From Paludibacter sp963678465 (lineage in GTDB: Bacteria; Bacteroidota; Bacteroidia; Bacteroidales; Paludibacteraceae), in the NCBI GenBank assembly GCA_963678465.1, contig OY782858.1:124001-188000 (forward strand): a DNA stretch of 64,000 nucleotides, in the 5' to 3' direction. The position numbers and the translations under genes are program-made. This document shows positions 18,202-26,525 of this stretch, in pieces. The notes beneath the pieces are model-generated. The model did not search any database. It saw only the letters and a list, made by a program, of their open reading frames with translations, and was not told where the DNA came from. Numbering within the stretch: the first letter of the stretch is position 1; each line of letters starts with the position of its first letter.

Positions 18202-18957
18202 TTACAACAAAAAAAGATCTTCCGGGTATTGAACGTCAACAAGGTAAAGTCCCTGTGCCGGTACTGAAGTCCCGGCCTTGCAGCGGTTTTTTGCTTCAAT
18301 TATCTCCCGAAACTGCTCGATTGTCATTTTGGCACGGCCCACTTCGAGCAATGTACCTACTATGGCTCTTACCATGTTACGCAGAAAACGATCAGCTTCG
18401 ATAGTAAAAATCCATTCTCCTTCATTTTGAGTCCACGAAGCCTGATGAATAATACAATTATTCGTTTTTACATCGGTGTGTAGTTTGCTGAAACTTGTGA
18501 AATCGCTGTATTCTTTCAAAATGGCAGCAGCCTGATTCATTGCTTCAAAATCGAGATGTTCGTTGAAACGGGCAGCATATTCGGATTTAAATACATTTTT
18601 ACTTGTAACAATATGATATTCATATTTACGCGAAATGGCATCGAATCGGGCATGGGCGTCGGGTTTCACTTCCACAATTTTCGAAACAGCGATGTCCTTC
18701 GGCAAAATACTGTTCAGCTTTACTGTAAGGCCAGTCAGACTTTCGATTTCCTTGTCGGTGTCGAAATGTGCCACCATTAATCGGGCATGCACACCACTAT
18801 CGGTGCGTCCGGCTCCTGTAATTTCGGTCTCGGTTCTGAAAACGGTGTAAAGGGCTTTTGTAAGCACTTCCTGAACAGACAAGCCGTTAGGTTGTATTTG
18901 CCAGCCATGGTACGCAGTGCCTTTGTACGACAGGTATATGAAGTATCGTTTTTTCAC
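18202..18957 (-). CDS. truA: tRNA pseudouridine(38-40) synthase
   Basis: The 251-aa product matches TruA throughout: YLSYKGTAYHGWQIQPNGLSVQEVLTKAL at the N-terminus, the catalytic motif GAGRTDSGVHA with the nucleophilic Asp, and FLRNMVRAIVGTLLEVGR near the C-terminus. It converts U38-U40 in the anticodon stem-loop of many tRNAs to pseudouridine. The length is normal. It is the first gene of a likely two-gene unit with the DMT transporter. Confidence 0.95.
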   Translation of the reverse strand: MKKRYFIYLSYKGTAYHGWQIQPNGLSVQEVLTKALYTVFRTETEITGAGRTDSGVHARLMVAHFDTDKEIESLTGLTVKLNSILPKDIAVSKIVEVKPDAHARFDAISRKYEYHIVTSKNVFKSEYAARFNEHLDFEAMNQAAAILKEYSDFTSFSKLHTDVKTNNCIIHQASWTQNEGEWIFTIEADRFLRNMVRAIVGTLLEVGRAKMTIEQFREIIEAKNRCKAGTSVPAQGLYLVDVQYPEDLFLL

Positions 18958-19245
18958 GCTGCAAAATTACGCAAAAAAATCAGGATTTATTTACAGAGCG
19001 TGTATTATTCAGGTTTATTTGTAATGAAAATTGAGCTTGTATAAATGATTAAAGCAATATTGTGAAAATATTAAAACTCTATACTATAATTATTTAATAC
19101 AATAAATCAGGTTTGAAATATGCCGGATGTTCCTGCTTGCTTTTTTCTTGATTCACAGGGTTTCATATTTCAGAAATTTTCTCGAACTTTGTAAAAATGT
19201 TATTCGTGAGTTTAAGCAATTGTTACTATCAAAAACCATCTAGAA

Positions 19246-21060
19246 ATGAAAAAGTCCATAAAGAAATCAGTTTTTTTGTTTTTATTACTAATTCCTGTTT
19301 CTCTTTCGGCTCAACAATCGCCACAGATTATTAATGTCGAATCCCGTCAGACAGTTTCGTTGGACGGACACTGGAGAACCATAGTCGATCCTTTCGAAAA
19401 CGGATATTACGATTATCGGCGTATGCCAATGAAATCAGGTGGTTATGGCGACGATAAAGAATATACGGATAAAACCAAATTGCAGGAATATGATTTTTCG
19501 ACGGATAAAACGCTGGCAGTTCCCGGCGACTGGAATACGCAACGTCCTGAATTGTACTACTATGAAGGCACCGTTTGGTATCGAAACAGGTTTGATTATG
19601 TGGTGAAGAATGATAAACGTGTTTTTCTGCATTTTGGAGCCGTAAATTATGAAGCTATCGTTTTTCTGAACGGAAAGGAAATAGGTCAACATATTGGAGG
19701 ATTTACTCCTTTCAACTTCGAGGTGACCAGTTTGATTAAAAATGGAGAAAATTCACTTGTTGTAAAAGTTGATAATAAACGAAAGCTTGAGGCCGTGCCA
19801 ACCATCAATACCGATTGGTGGAATTACGGTGGAATAACACGCGAGGTTACTTTGATAGAAACACCTACAACTTTTGTGCGTGATTATTATGTTCAATTAA
19901 AAAAAACGGACAAAAATCTTATTCAGGGCTGGGTTCAGTTAGATGGTAAACAGTTAGCTAAGTCACTGAAACTGGAAATTCCTGAACTGAAAATTGTACA
20001 GCAATTAACGCCGGATGCCAATGGGTATGCCGCTTTTGAAGTAAAGGCAAAACCGTTATTATGGTCTCCCGAAAATCCCAAACTTTACAAAGTGAATATA
20101 TCTGTCGACAATGAAACATTGACGGACGAAATTGGCTTCAGAACTATAGAAACAAAAGGAGCACAGATTTTATTGAATGGGAAACCTGTTTTTCTCAGAG
20201 GTATTTGTATTCACGAAGAAGCAGCTTTCAGCAACAGCAGGGCTTATTCGAAAGAACAGGATATTACCTTGCTTCAATGGGCCAGGGATATGGGTTGTAA
20301 TTTTGTTCGCTTGGCACATTATCCACACAACGAACAAATGGTTCGTCAGGCTGAAAGGATGGGTTTAATGGTTTGGTCCGAAATCCCTGTTTACTGGACA
20401 ATTCAATGGAACAATGCTGAAACATATGCAAATGCTGAAAATCAGCTTACCGATAATATTACCCGTGATAAAAACAGGGCGAATATTATCATTTGGTCCA
20501 TTGCCAACGAAACGCCACATAGTGCTGCCCGACTTAGCTTTCTGACTCGTCTGACCGAAAAAACACGCTTGCTCGATCCTGTCAGGTTAGTGGGTGCAGC
20601 CATGGAAAAAGAAGAACTGAGTCCCGGAGTTATGACGGTCAATGATGAGTTGACTCAAATTATGGATGTGTTGAGTTTTAACGAATATGTGGGTTGGTAC
20701 GATGGCACGCCTGAAAAATGTGACCGGGTCAACTGGACTTTTTCTGTACAGAAGCCGGTGATAATTACTGAATTTGGCGGTGGTGCGCTCTATGGATTAA
20801 GAGGTGATGTCACAGAGCGCTTCACCGAAGATTATCAGGAAGATCTGTATATCAGAAGTGTGAATATGTTTAAACGGATACCCGGACTTGCCGGTACTAC
20901 GCCCTGGATTTTGAAAGATTTCCGATCGCCACGTCGCCAGTTGCGCAATATTCAGGATGATTTTAATCGTAAAGGCTTGATTTCGGACAAAGGACAGAAA
21001 AAGAAAGCTTTCTTTGTAATGAAAAAATGGTACGATGAATTAAAAGAGCAATATAAATAG
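19246..21060 (+). CDS. Glycoside hydrolase family 2 enzyme (beta-glucuronidase/galactosidase type)
   Basis: The 604-aa product has a signal peptide (residues 1-22, ending near SLSAQQ) and would be periplasmic. It carries the GH2 architecture: a jelly-roll sugar-binding domain (VSLDGHWRTIVDPFENGYYDYR…), an immunoglobulin-like middle domain (about 200-300) and a TIM barrel. The acid/base is E422 (IIIWSIANETPHS) and the nucleophile E509 (PVIITEFGGGALYG). Similar size and motifs are found in beta-glucuronidases, but beta-galactosidase or another GH2 activity is possible. It stands alone, away from the pectin locus. Confidence 0.88.
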   Translation: MKKSIKKSVFLFLLLIPVSLSAQQSPQIINVESRQTVSLDGHWRTIVDPFENGYYDYRRMPMKSGGYGDDKEYTDKTKLQEYDFSTDKTLAVPGDWNTQRPELYYYEGTVWYRNRFDYVVKNDKRVFLHFGAVNYEAIVFLNGKEIGQHIGGFTPFNFEVTSLIKNGENSLVVKVDNKRKLEAVPTINTDWWNYGGITREVTLIETPTTFVRDYYVQLKKTDKNLIQGWVQLDGKQLAKSLKLEIPELKIVQQLTPDANGYAAFEVKAKPLLWSPENPKLYKVNISVDNETLTDEIGFRTIETKGAQILLNGKPVFLRGICIHEEAAFSNSRAYSKEQDITLLQWARDMGCNFVRLAHYPHNEQMVRQAERMGLMVWSEIPVYWTIQWNNAETYANAENQLTDNITRDKNRANIIIWSIANETPHSAARLSFLTRLTEKTRLLDPVRLVGAAMEKEELSPGVMTVNDELTQIMDVLSFNEYVGWYDGTPEKCDRVNWTFSVQKPVIITEFGGGALYGLRGDVTERFTEDYQEDLYIRSVNMFKRIPGLAGTTPWILKDFRSPRRQLRNIQDDFNRKGLISDKGQKKKAFFVMKKWYDELKEQYK

Positions 21061-21154
21061 TTACGTGTAAATAGTTACGAGTTACAAGACTGTTTGTTTG
21101 TGTTTTCGTATTGTAAAACAAATGGTCAGATATTATTAATTGCTAATTGTAAAC

Positions 21155-21187
21155 ATAAAAAAAGCCAACTGTAAAAGTTGGCTTTTT
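21155..21187. terminator. Bidirectional terminator between the GH2 gene and trxB
   Basis: The stem AAAGCCAACT (21161-21170) pairs with AGTTGGCTTT (21176-21185) with a 5-nt loop. An A-run on one side and a T-run on the other serve both convergent genes. Confidence 0.85.
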
Positions 21188-21200
21188 ATATTTGATAAGA

Positions 21201-22142
21201 TTACAAACCTTTTTCGCTGAGGTAACGCTCGGCTTCAAGCGCTGCCTGACAGCCACTTCCGGCAGCTGTAATGGCTTGTCTGTAATGAGGATCGGCCACG
21301 TCGCCGGCAGCAAACACGCCAGCTACATTGGTGCGTGGAGTGCCCGGAACGGTTTTGATATAACCAATTTCGTCAGTTTCAATCCATGGTTTGAATACGT
21401 CGGAATTTGGTTTGTGTCCGATTGCCAGGAAGAATCCATCTATTTCGATGTGAAGTTGTTCTTCGTCCGACTGTCCGCGACGTTTCACAAGATCAGCGCC
21501 CTGTACCACTTTATCGCCTGTAAGTCCAACGGTTTCATATTCGAAAAGTACTTCTATTTTGGGATTCTTCAATACGCGTTCCTGCATAATTTTAGAAGCG
21601 CGAAGGAAAGGTTTCCGAACAATCAGGAATACTTTATCGGCCAAGCCCGAAAGGTAACTTGCTTCTTCGCAAGCGGTGTCGCCACCACCCACAACAGCTA
21701 CTTTTCGTTTGCGGTAGAAAAATCCATCGCAGGTAGCACAAGCCGATACACCTGAACCGGCATATTTTGTCTCGTCGGGCAAACCAAGATATTTGGCAGT
21801 GGCACCGGTGGAGATAATAATTGTTTCAGCTTCAATTTGCTTTTCTCCATCAATGGTTACTTTGTAAGGAGCAGCCGAAAGGTCGGTGGCAGTTACCATC
21901 CCAAAACGTACATCTGTTCCGAAGCGTTCAGCTTGTTTTTGCAAATCGACCATCAATTCGGGGCCTGTAATTCCTTCGGGGTATCCCGGGAAGTTTTCCA
22001 CTTCGTTGGTAGTTGTTAATTGTCCACCCGGTTGCATACCTACATACATCACAGGAGCTAAGTTAGCTCTCGAAGCATAAATAGCAGCTGTATATCCTGC
22101 TGGTCCTGAGCCTATAATCAGGCAACGTACTTTTTCTGTCAT
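21201..22142 (-). CDS. trxB: Thioredoxin-disulfide reductase
   Basis: The 313-aa low-molecular-weight flavoprotein has the FAD motif GSGPAG at 11-16, the redox-active CATC at 135-138, the NADPH-binding GGGDTACEEA and the C-terminal FAD element GVFAAGDVADPHYRQA. It passes electrons from NADPH to thioredoxin in the cytosol. Length and motifs are typical. A LolA-like gene lies upstream on the same strand, 118 bp away. Confidence 0.96.
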   Translation of the reverse strand: MTEKVRCLIIGSGPAGYTAAIYASRANLAPVMYVGMQPGGQLTTTNEVENFPGYPEGITGPELMVDLQKQAERFGTDVRFGMVTATDLSAAPYKVTIDGEKQIEAETIIISTGATAKYLGLPDETKYAGSGVSACATCDGFFYRKRKVAVVGGGDTACEEASYLSGLADKVFLIVRKPFLRASKIMQERVLKNPKIEVLFEYETVGLTGDKVVQGADLVKRRGQSDEEQLHIEIDGFFLAIGHKPNSDVFKPWIETDEIGYIKTVPGTPRTNVAGVFAAGDVADPHYRQAITAAGSGCQAALEAERYLSEKGL

Positions 22143-22260
22143 ATTGTTATGTGTTTTTATTTTTTTATAAATTATGTATCTTGTGCTACAGGATTTTCAT
22201 TGATTCAAATTTTTATATAACTAAATATTTGAAATTGCAGAAAAATTGATACTGTAGGTT

Positions 22261-22896
22261 TTACCTTAAATCATTTATGGTTACACCCTTGAATTTATTT
22301 TTATTAAAAACAAAGGTGTCGTCGGTAACTTTTATTCCTTTCTGATAATTGCTCAGTGTGAGGGACATTGAAGAACCGTTTTTTAAATTCATTTTAATCG
22401 ATACCAGATGGCCGGTATTTTTGCCAACTACTACTTCGATTTTAGTAAAATCATTGTTCTTTTGTTTCGGAGTCATTTCTACAAAGTAGTTTTGTGCTGA
22501 TTTTGATTTTCCGAATCGAATGTTTGATTTCAACTTGTAACCCGAAAGTATTGCCATTGGATTAACTTGCGCCAGTTCGGTATCGGTTGGCTCTGTAATT
22601 GAAACTTCGTTGTTTTGTTCCATATAAGCCCACTGTGTTTTTCCATCGAACCATGCTTTCGTTTCGTCCATTTCAAGGACAAATTTATTTGCTTTCAAAA
22701 TAAATGTCCCTGAATTTGATTGCGAATTTAAAGCATTTTTTTCAGTTACCGAAAGCTTGAAATTTGTCTTAATGGCATTTGTTTTTGCCGAATTCAGTAG
22801 ATTATTTATAACTCTTTCTGCATCAGTAGTATTTTGTGCGAAAACACCTGGTATTGAAAATATTAATACAGCAATAGAATATGTGAATTTGTTCAT
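22261..22896 (-). CDS. LolA-like outer membrane lipoprotein carrier protein
   Basis: The 211-aa product has a signal peptide (about 1-20, ending FAQ) and the LolA-type half-barrel pattern: repeated strands such as SNSGTFILKANKFVLEMDETKAWFDGKTQWAYMEQNNEVSITEP. It would carry lipoproteins across the periplasm. It lies directly downstream of ftsK on the same strand; ftsK-lolA adjacency is a familiar bacterial pairing and supports the call. Confidence 0.82.
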   Translation of the reverse strand: MNKFTYSIAVLIFSIPGVFAQNTTDAERVINNLLNSAKTNAIKTNFKLSVTEKNALNSQSNSGTFILKANKFVLEMDETKAWFDGKTQWAYMEQNNEVSITEPTDTELAQVNPMAILSGYKLKSNIRFGKSKSAQNYFVEMTPKQKNNDFTKIEVVVGKNTGHLVSIKMNLKNGSSMSLTLSNYQKGIKVTDDTFVFNKNKFKGVTINDLR

Positions 22897-23028
22897 TTTG
22901 ATAAGTTTACAGTAAATAATTGGTCATTGATTGTTTTGCATAAGACAAATAACGTGCAAACTTTTTAAATAGATTTTATTTGTACGAAAAATGAATTATT
23001 AGAATATCTATCAGCTTCTCTTCCTCAA

Positions 23029-25518
23029 TTAATTTAGATGTTTAAGTACCTGTTCGAGATGATAATCGTCCATAACCAATACCTGACGGGCTTTGCTTCC
23101 TTCGAAAGGCCCAATGATACCGGCTACTTCGAGTTGATCCACAATACGTCCGGCACGGTTGTAGCCTATCGAAAATTTACGTTGAATAAGTGATGTAGAA
23201 CCTTGCTGATTAGCTACAATAAGTCGGGCTGCTTCTTCGAAAAGCGGATCGCGTTTGGTCATATCTATCGAACTTACATCAATTCCTTCGCCTTCAGCGC
23301 TTAGGTATTCAGGTAGATAGAATGCCGTAGGGTAACTTTGTTGTCCGCTGATGTGATGCACTATATTTTCAACTTCGGGAGTATCAACAAAAGCACATTG
23401 TACACGAATAAGGTCATTGCCTTGCGAGAAAAGCATATCTCCGCGTCCGACCAATTGATTAGCGCCCGGCGAATCTAAAATTGTACGCGAGTCGATCATC
23501 GACGAAACACGGAAAGCCACACGGGCAGGGAAGTTAGCTTTGATAACGCCGGTAATAATGTTCACCGAAGGGCGTTGTGTGGCAATAATCATGTGAATTC
23601 CCACTGCACGCGCCAACTGGGCAATGCGTGCGATTGGCATTTCCACTTCTTTTCCGGCGGTCATTATCAAGTCTCCGAACTCATCCACAATCACAACGAT
23701 GTAAGGCAGAAAACGATGCCCTTTTTCAGGATTCAGGTTACGGTTGTAGAATTTTTCGTTGTATTCCTTGATGTTCCGAACGTGTGCTTTTTTAAGTAAA
23801 TCGTACCGATCGTCCATTTCTTTACAAAGCGAGTTCAGTGTTTCAACTACTTTGCTGGTGTCAGTAATGATGGCATCGTCACCGTCGGGCAGTTTGGCCA
23901 GAAAATGTTTTTCAATATCACCATAAATGTTGAATTCTACTTTTTTAGGATCCACCAGCACCAATTTAAGTTCTGAAGGGTGTTTTTTATAAAGCAGAGA
24001 TGTGATAATCGCATTCAATCCCACCGATTTACCCTGTCCGGTAGCACCAGCCACAAGTAAGTGTGGCATTTTGGCCAAATCGACCATGAAAATATCGTTC
24101 GTAATTGTACGTCCGAAAGCAACCGGAAGTTCGAATTTCGAATCCTGAAACTTTTTAGAAGCTATGATCGAATGCATTGAAACCACCTGTGGGTCAGCGT
24201 TCGGAACTTCGATACCAATCGTTCCTTTTCCGGGTATCGGGGCAATGATACGAATACCGGTGGCGGCAAGGCTCAACATAATATCATATTCCAGGTTTCT
24301 GATTTTAGAAATACGAACGCCGGCTTTTGGCACAATTTCGTACAATGTAATCGTTGGTCCAACCGTTGCCTTGATAGTATCTATTTCAATACCAAAGTTT
24401 TGGAGAATGGTGATAATTTTGTTTTTATTCGCATTTTGTTCCACCATGTCGATTTGCGTATCGTTATCGGTGCCGTATATCTTCAGCAAATCGAGGGTAG
24501 GAGGGACGTAATGAGATAAATCCAGTGTAGGATCGTATTTTCCGAGTTTTGCAAGGTTGTAGAAAGGGTCATCGTTCTCTTCGTTCACAGCATTCGCTTC
24601 TACAGCATCCACGGCTTTGTTCTCTTCTGTTTCTTCAGGTTGGGTGATTTCAAAAGGAACTTCTACTTCCGGTATATCTTCCGCCTCAGGCATGTCATCA
24701 GTTGTAATGCTGAAACTTTCTTCTTCCATATCGGTGCCTTTTGTAATCCAGTCTTCGGGTATAATCTCAGTTCCAACAGCAACAGTTTGTTCCGAATCAT
24801 TATCTTGTTCAAAATAATCCTGATCCTCAACTTCCGATTCTTTTTGTTTTTTTGAAAAAATACGTTTCAGAAATGGTATTGTGGCTTTTGAACTTATAAT
24901 GCTGTAAACTAAAAAAGTACCAACAATCAGCATAAGCGTGCCCGGAAATCCAATGTATGAATTAAGCCATGCGCTCACCGCTTCGCCATGCTGACCTCCC
25001 GGTGCAAAGAAAATCCATTCTTTAACAAAAGGATTTATTGCAAAACCAAGGGCCACCGATGTCCATATCAACCAGAATGAGGCATGGAAAAAGCTTTTGA
25101 CTAAAGAGGGCGATTTTATTTTAAGCATCTTGAAAGCAACAAGACCAGCAAAAAATATAATTGCAAATGATGAAACCCCAAACCATTTGTGAATAAAAAT
25201 GTGCGATAAGTAGGCTCCGGTAATGGATGTCCAGTTCTGAGTGTCGTAGCGCATTGCCTTTATTTCGGACAATGGAAGCTCCATGATGCTTTGGTCGGCA
25301 GCACCCGAAATAAAATAAGATATAAAAGCCATGATCAGGTACAAAACTCCTAACAAAAGCATTAATCCTGCAACAAATCTTGTACGCTCATCGGTTACAA
25401 AAGATTTTATTACGTCCCAAATGCCCGGTTCGTTCGATTTTTGCTTTTCTGCTCTTTTTTTCTGCTCGGGTTTTGGATCGGTTTTAACGCCTGGTCTTAT
25501 CGGTTTTCGTGGTGCCAT
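23029..25518 (-). CDS. ftsK: DNA translocase FtsK
   Basis: The 829-aa product has four N-terminal membrane helices (about 45-215), an acidic linker, and the FtsK motor: alpha and beta domains with the Walker A GATGQGKS near residue 490 and the Walker B VVIVDEFGDL. The C-terminal winged-helix gamma domain is RKFSIGYNRAGRIVDQLEVAGIIGP…. It pumps chromosome DNA through the division septum toward dif. The linker is short compared with E. coli FtsK, giving the SpoIIIE-like size common in this phylum. A lolA-like gene follows. Confidence 0.96.
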   Translation of the reverse strand: MAPRKPIRPGVKTDPKPEQKKRAEKQKSNEPGIWDVIKSFVTDERTRFVAGLMLLLGVLYLIMAFISYFISGAADQSIMELPLSEIKAMRYDTQNWTSITGAYLSHIFIHKWFGVSSFAIIFFAGLVAFKMLKIKSPSLVKSFFHASFWLIWTSVALGFAINPFVKEWIFFAPGGQHGEAVSAWLNSYIGFPGTLMLIVGTFLVYSIISSKATIPFLKRIFSKKQKESEVEDQDYFEQDNDSEQTVAVGTEIIPEDWITKGTDMEEESFSITTDDMPEAEDIPEVEVPFEITQPEETEENKAVDAVEANAVNEENDDPFYNLAKLGKYDPTLDLSHYVPPTLDLLKIYGTDNDTQIDMVEQNANKNKIITILQNFGIEIDTIKATVGPTITLYEIVPKAGVRISKIRNLEYDIMLSLAATGIRIIAPIPGKGTIGIEVPNADPQVVSMHSIIASKKFQDSKFELPVAFGRTITNDIFMVDLAKMPHLLVAGATGQGKSVGLNAIITSLLYKKHPSELKLVLVDPKKVEFNIYGDIEKHFLAKLPDGDDAIITDTSKVVETLNSLCKEMDDRYDLLKKAHVRNIKEYNEKFYNRNLNPEKGHRFLPYIVVIVDEFGDLIMTAGKEVEMPIARIAQLARAVGIHMIIATQRPSVNIITGVIKANFPARVAFRVSSMIDSRTILDSPGANQLVGRGDMLFSQGNDLIRVQCAFVDTPEVENIVHHISGQQSYPTAFYLPEYLSAEGEGIDVSSIDMTKRDPLFEEAARLIVANQQGSTSLIQRKFSIGYNRAGRIVDQLEVAGIIGPFEGSKARQVLVMDDYHLEQVLKHLN

Positions 25519-25755
25519 AAATATTGTAGTTAATAATTAGGAATATTATATTCGGAATTATTGATTTGTTTGTATTTTTTGTAATGCTAAAAGAATTGCT
25601 TACTTTTAATTTGCAAAAATAGCAAAAAAGACAGGGGATAAATTATTTTTTCTCATAAATTTGCAGAGTTTAGATAAAAGACAAAAAGAGCGAAGATACA
25701 ATTGAAATTGCATTTCGTTCCCATTTTTAAATTGCCTCCAATTAATAGCAAAATA

Positions 25756-26430
25756 ATGACAACTAAGCAACGTTACAAAAATATAATTGACTGGTTTCAG
25801 GAGAATGTGCCTGTGGCCGAAACCGAACTACACTATTCAGATCCTTATGAATTGCTCGTGGCAGTAATACTTTCGGCACAATGTACCGATAAAAGAGTAA
25901 ATATGATTACTCCGCTGTTTTTTGAAGCTTTCCCTACGCCCGAAGTGCTGGCAGCTACATCGGCTGAAGAGGTTTTCGGATACATACGTTCCATTTCGTA
26001 TCCCAATAGCAAGGCAAATCATTTGGTGGGGATGGCCCGGAAGTTAATGTCCGATTTTGGAGGTGTGATCCCCGATGATATAGATCAACTTCAGACTTTA
26101 CCCGGCGTAGGAAGGAAAACTGCTAATGTAATTGCTTCGGTTATTTATAATAAGCCAACTATGGCAGTGGATACACACGTGTTTAGAGTGTCCGAACGGT
26201 TAGGACTCACCACAAATTCAAAGAATCCATTACAAACAGAAAGGGAGTTGATGCAGTATATTCCCGAAAAACTGGTTCCGCAAGCGCATCACTGGCTGAT
26301 ACTTCATGGGCGATATGTGTGTGTGGCTCGCAAACCCAAATGTGATCAATGCGGACTGACTGAATGGTGTCGCTATTATAAAAATTCGAATCAAATCTTT
26401 TTGAAGAACTCCGGAAGTATTGTTGACTAG
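25756..26430 (+). CDS. nth: Endonuclease III
   Basis: The 224-aa product is counted from the ATG at 25756; a longer frame would need a TTG at 25702 and the upstream residues are unlike the family. It has the helix-hairpin-helix LPGVGRKTANVI, the catalytic Lys in SAQCTDKRVN and the catalytic Asp in AVDTHVFRVSERLGL. The four cysteines of the iron-sulfur loop follow C-x6-C-x2-C-x5-C near the C-terminus. It removes oxidised pyrimidines and nicks the abasic site. A TAAATTTG box at 25656-25663 is a possible -7 element. Confidence 0.96.
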   Translation: MTTKQRYKNIIDWFQENVPVAETELHYSDPYELLVAVILSAQCTDKRVNMITPLFFEAFPTPEVLAATSAEEVFGYIRSISYPNSKANHLVGMARKLMSDFGGVIPDDIDQLQTLPGVGRKTANVIASVIYNKPTMAVDTHVFRVSERLGLTTNSKNPLQTERELMQYIPEKLVPQAHHWLILHGRYVCVARKPKCDQCGLTEWCRYYKNSNQIFLKNSGSIVD

Positions 26431-26464
26431 TTCAAAGTTTATTATTGTCAGTTCTTTTAAAATA

Positions 26465-26502
26465 AAAAGCGAACAGCATTTTCGATGTGCTGTTCGCTTT
26501 TG
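26465..26502. terminator. Bidirectional terminator between nth and the Pit gene
   Basis: A 14-bp perfect stem, AAAAGCGAACAGCA (26465-26478) with TGCTGTTCGCTTTT (26488-26501), has a 9-nt loop. It lies between convergent genes. Confidence 0.85.
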
Positions 26503-26525
26503 CGTAAAATATAATTGATTAAAAA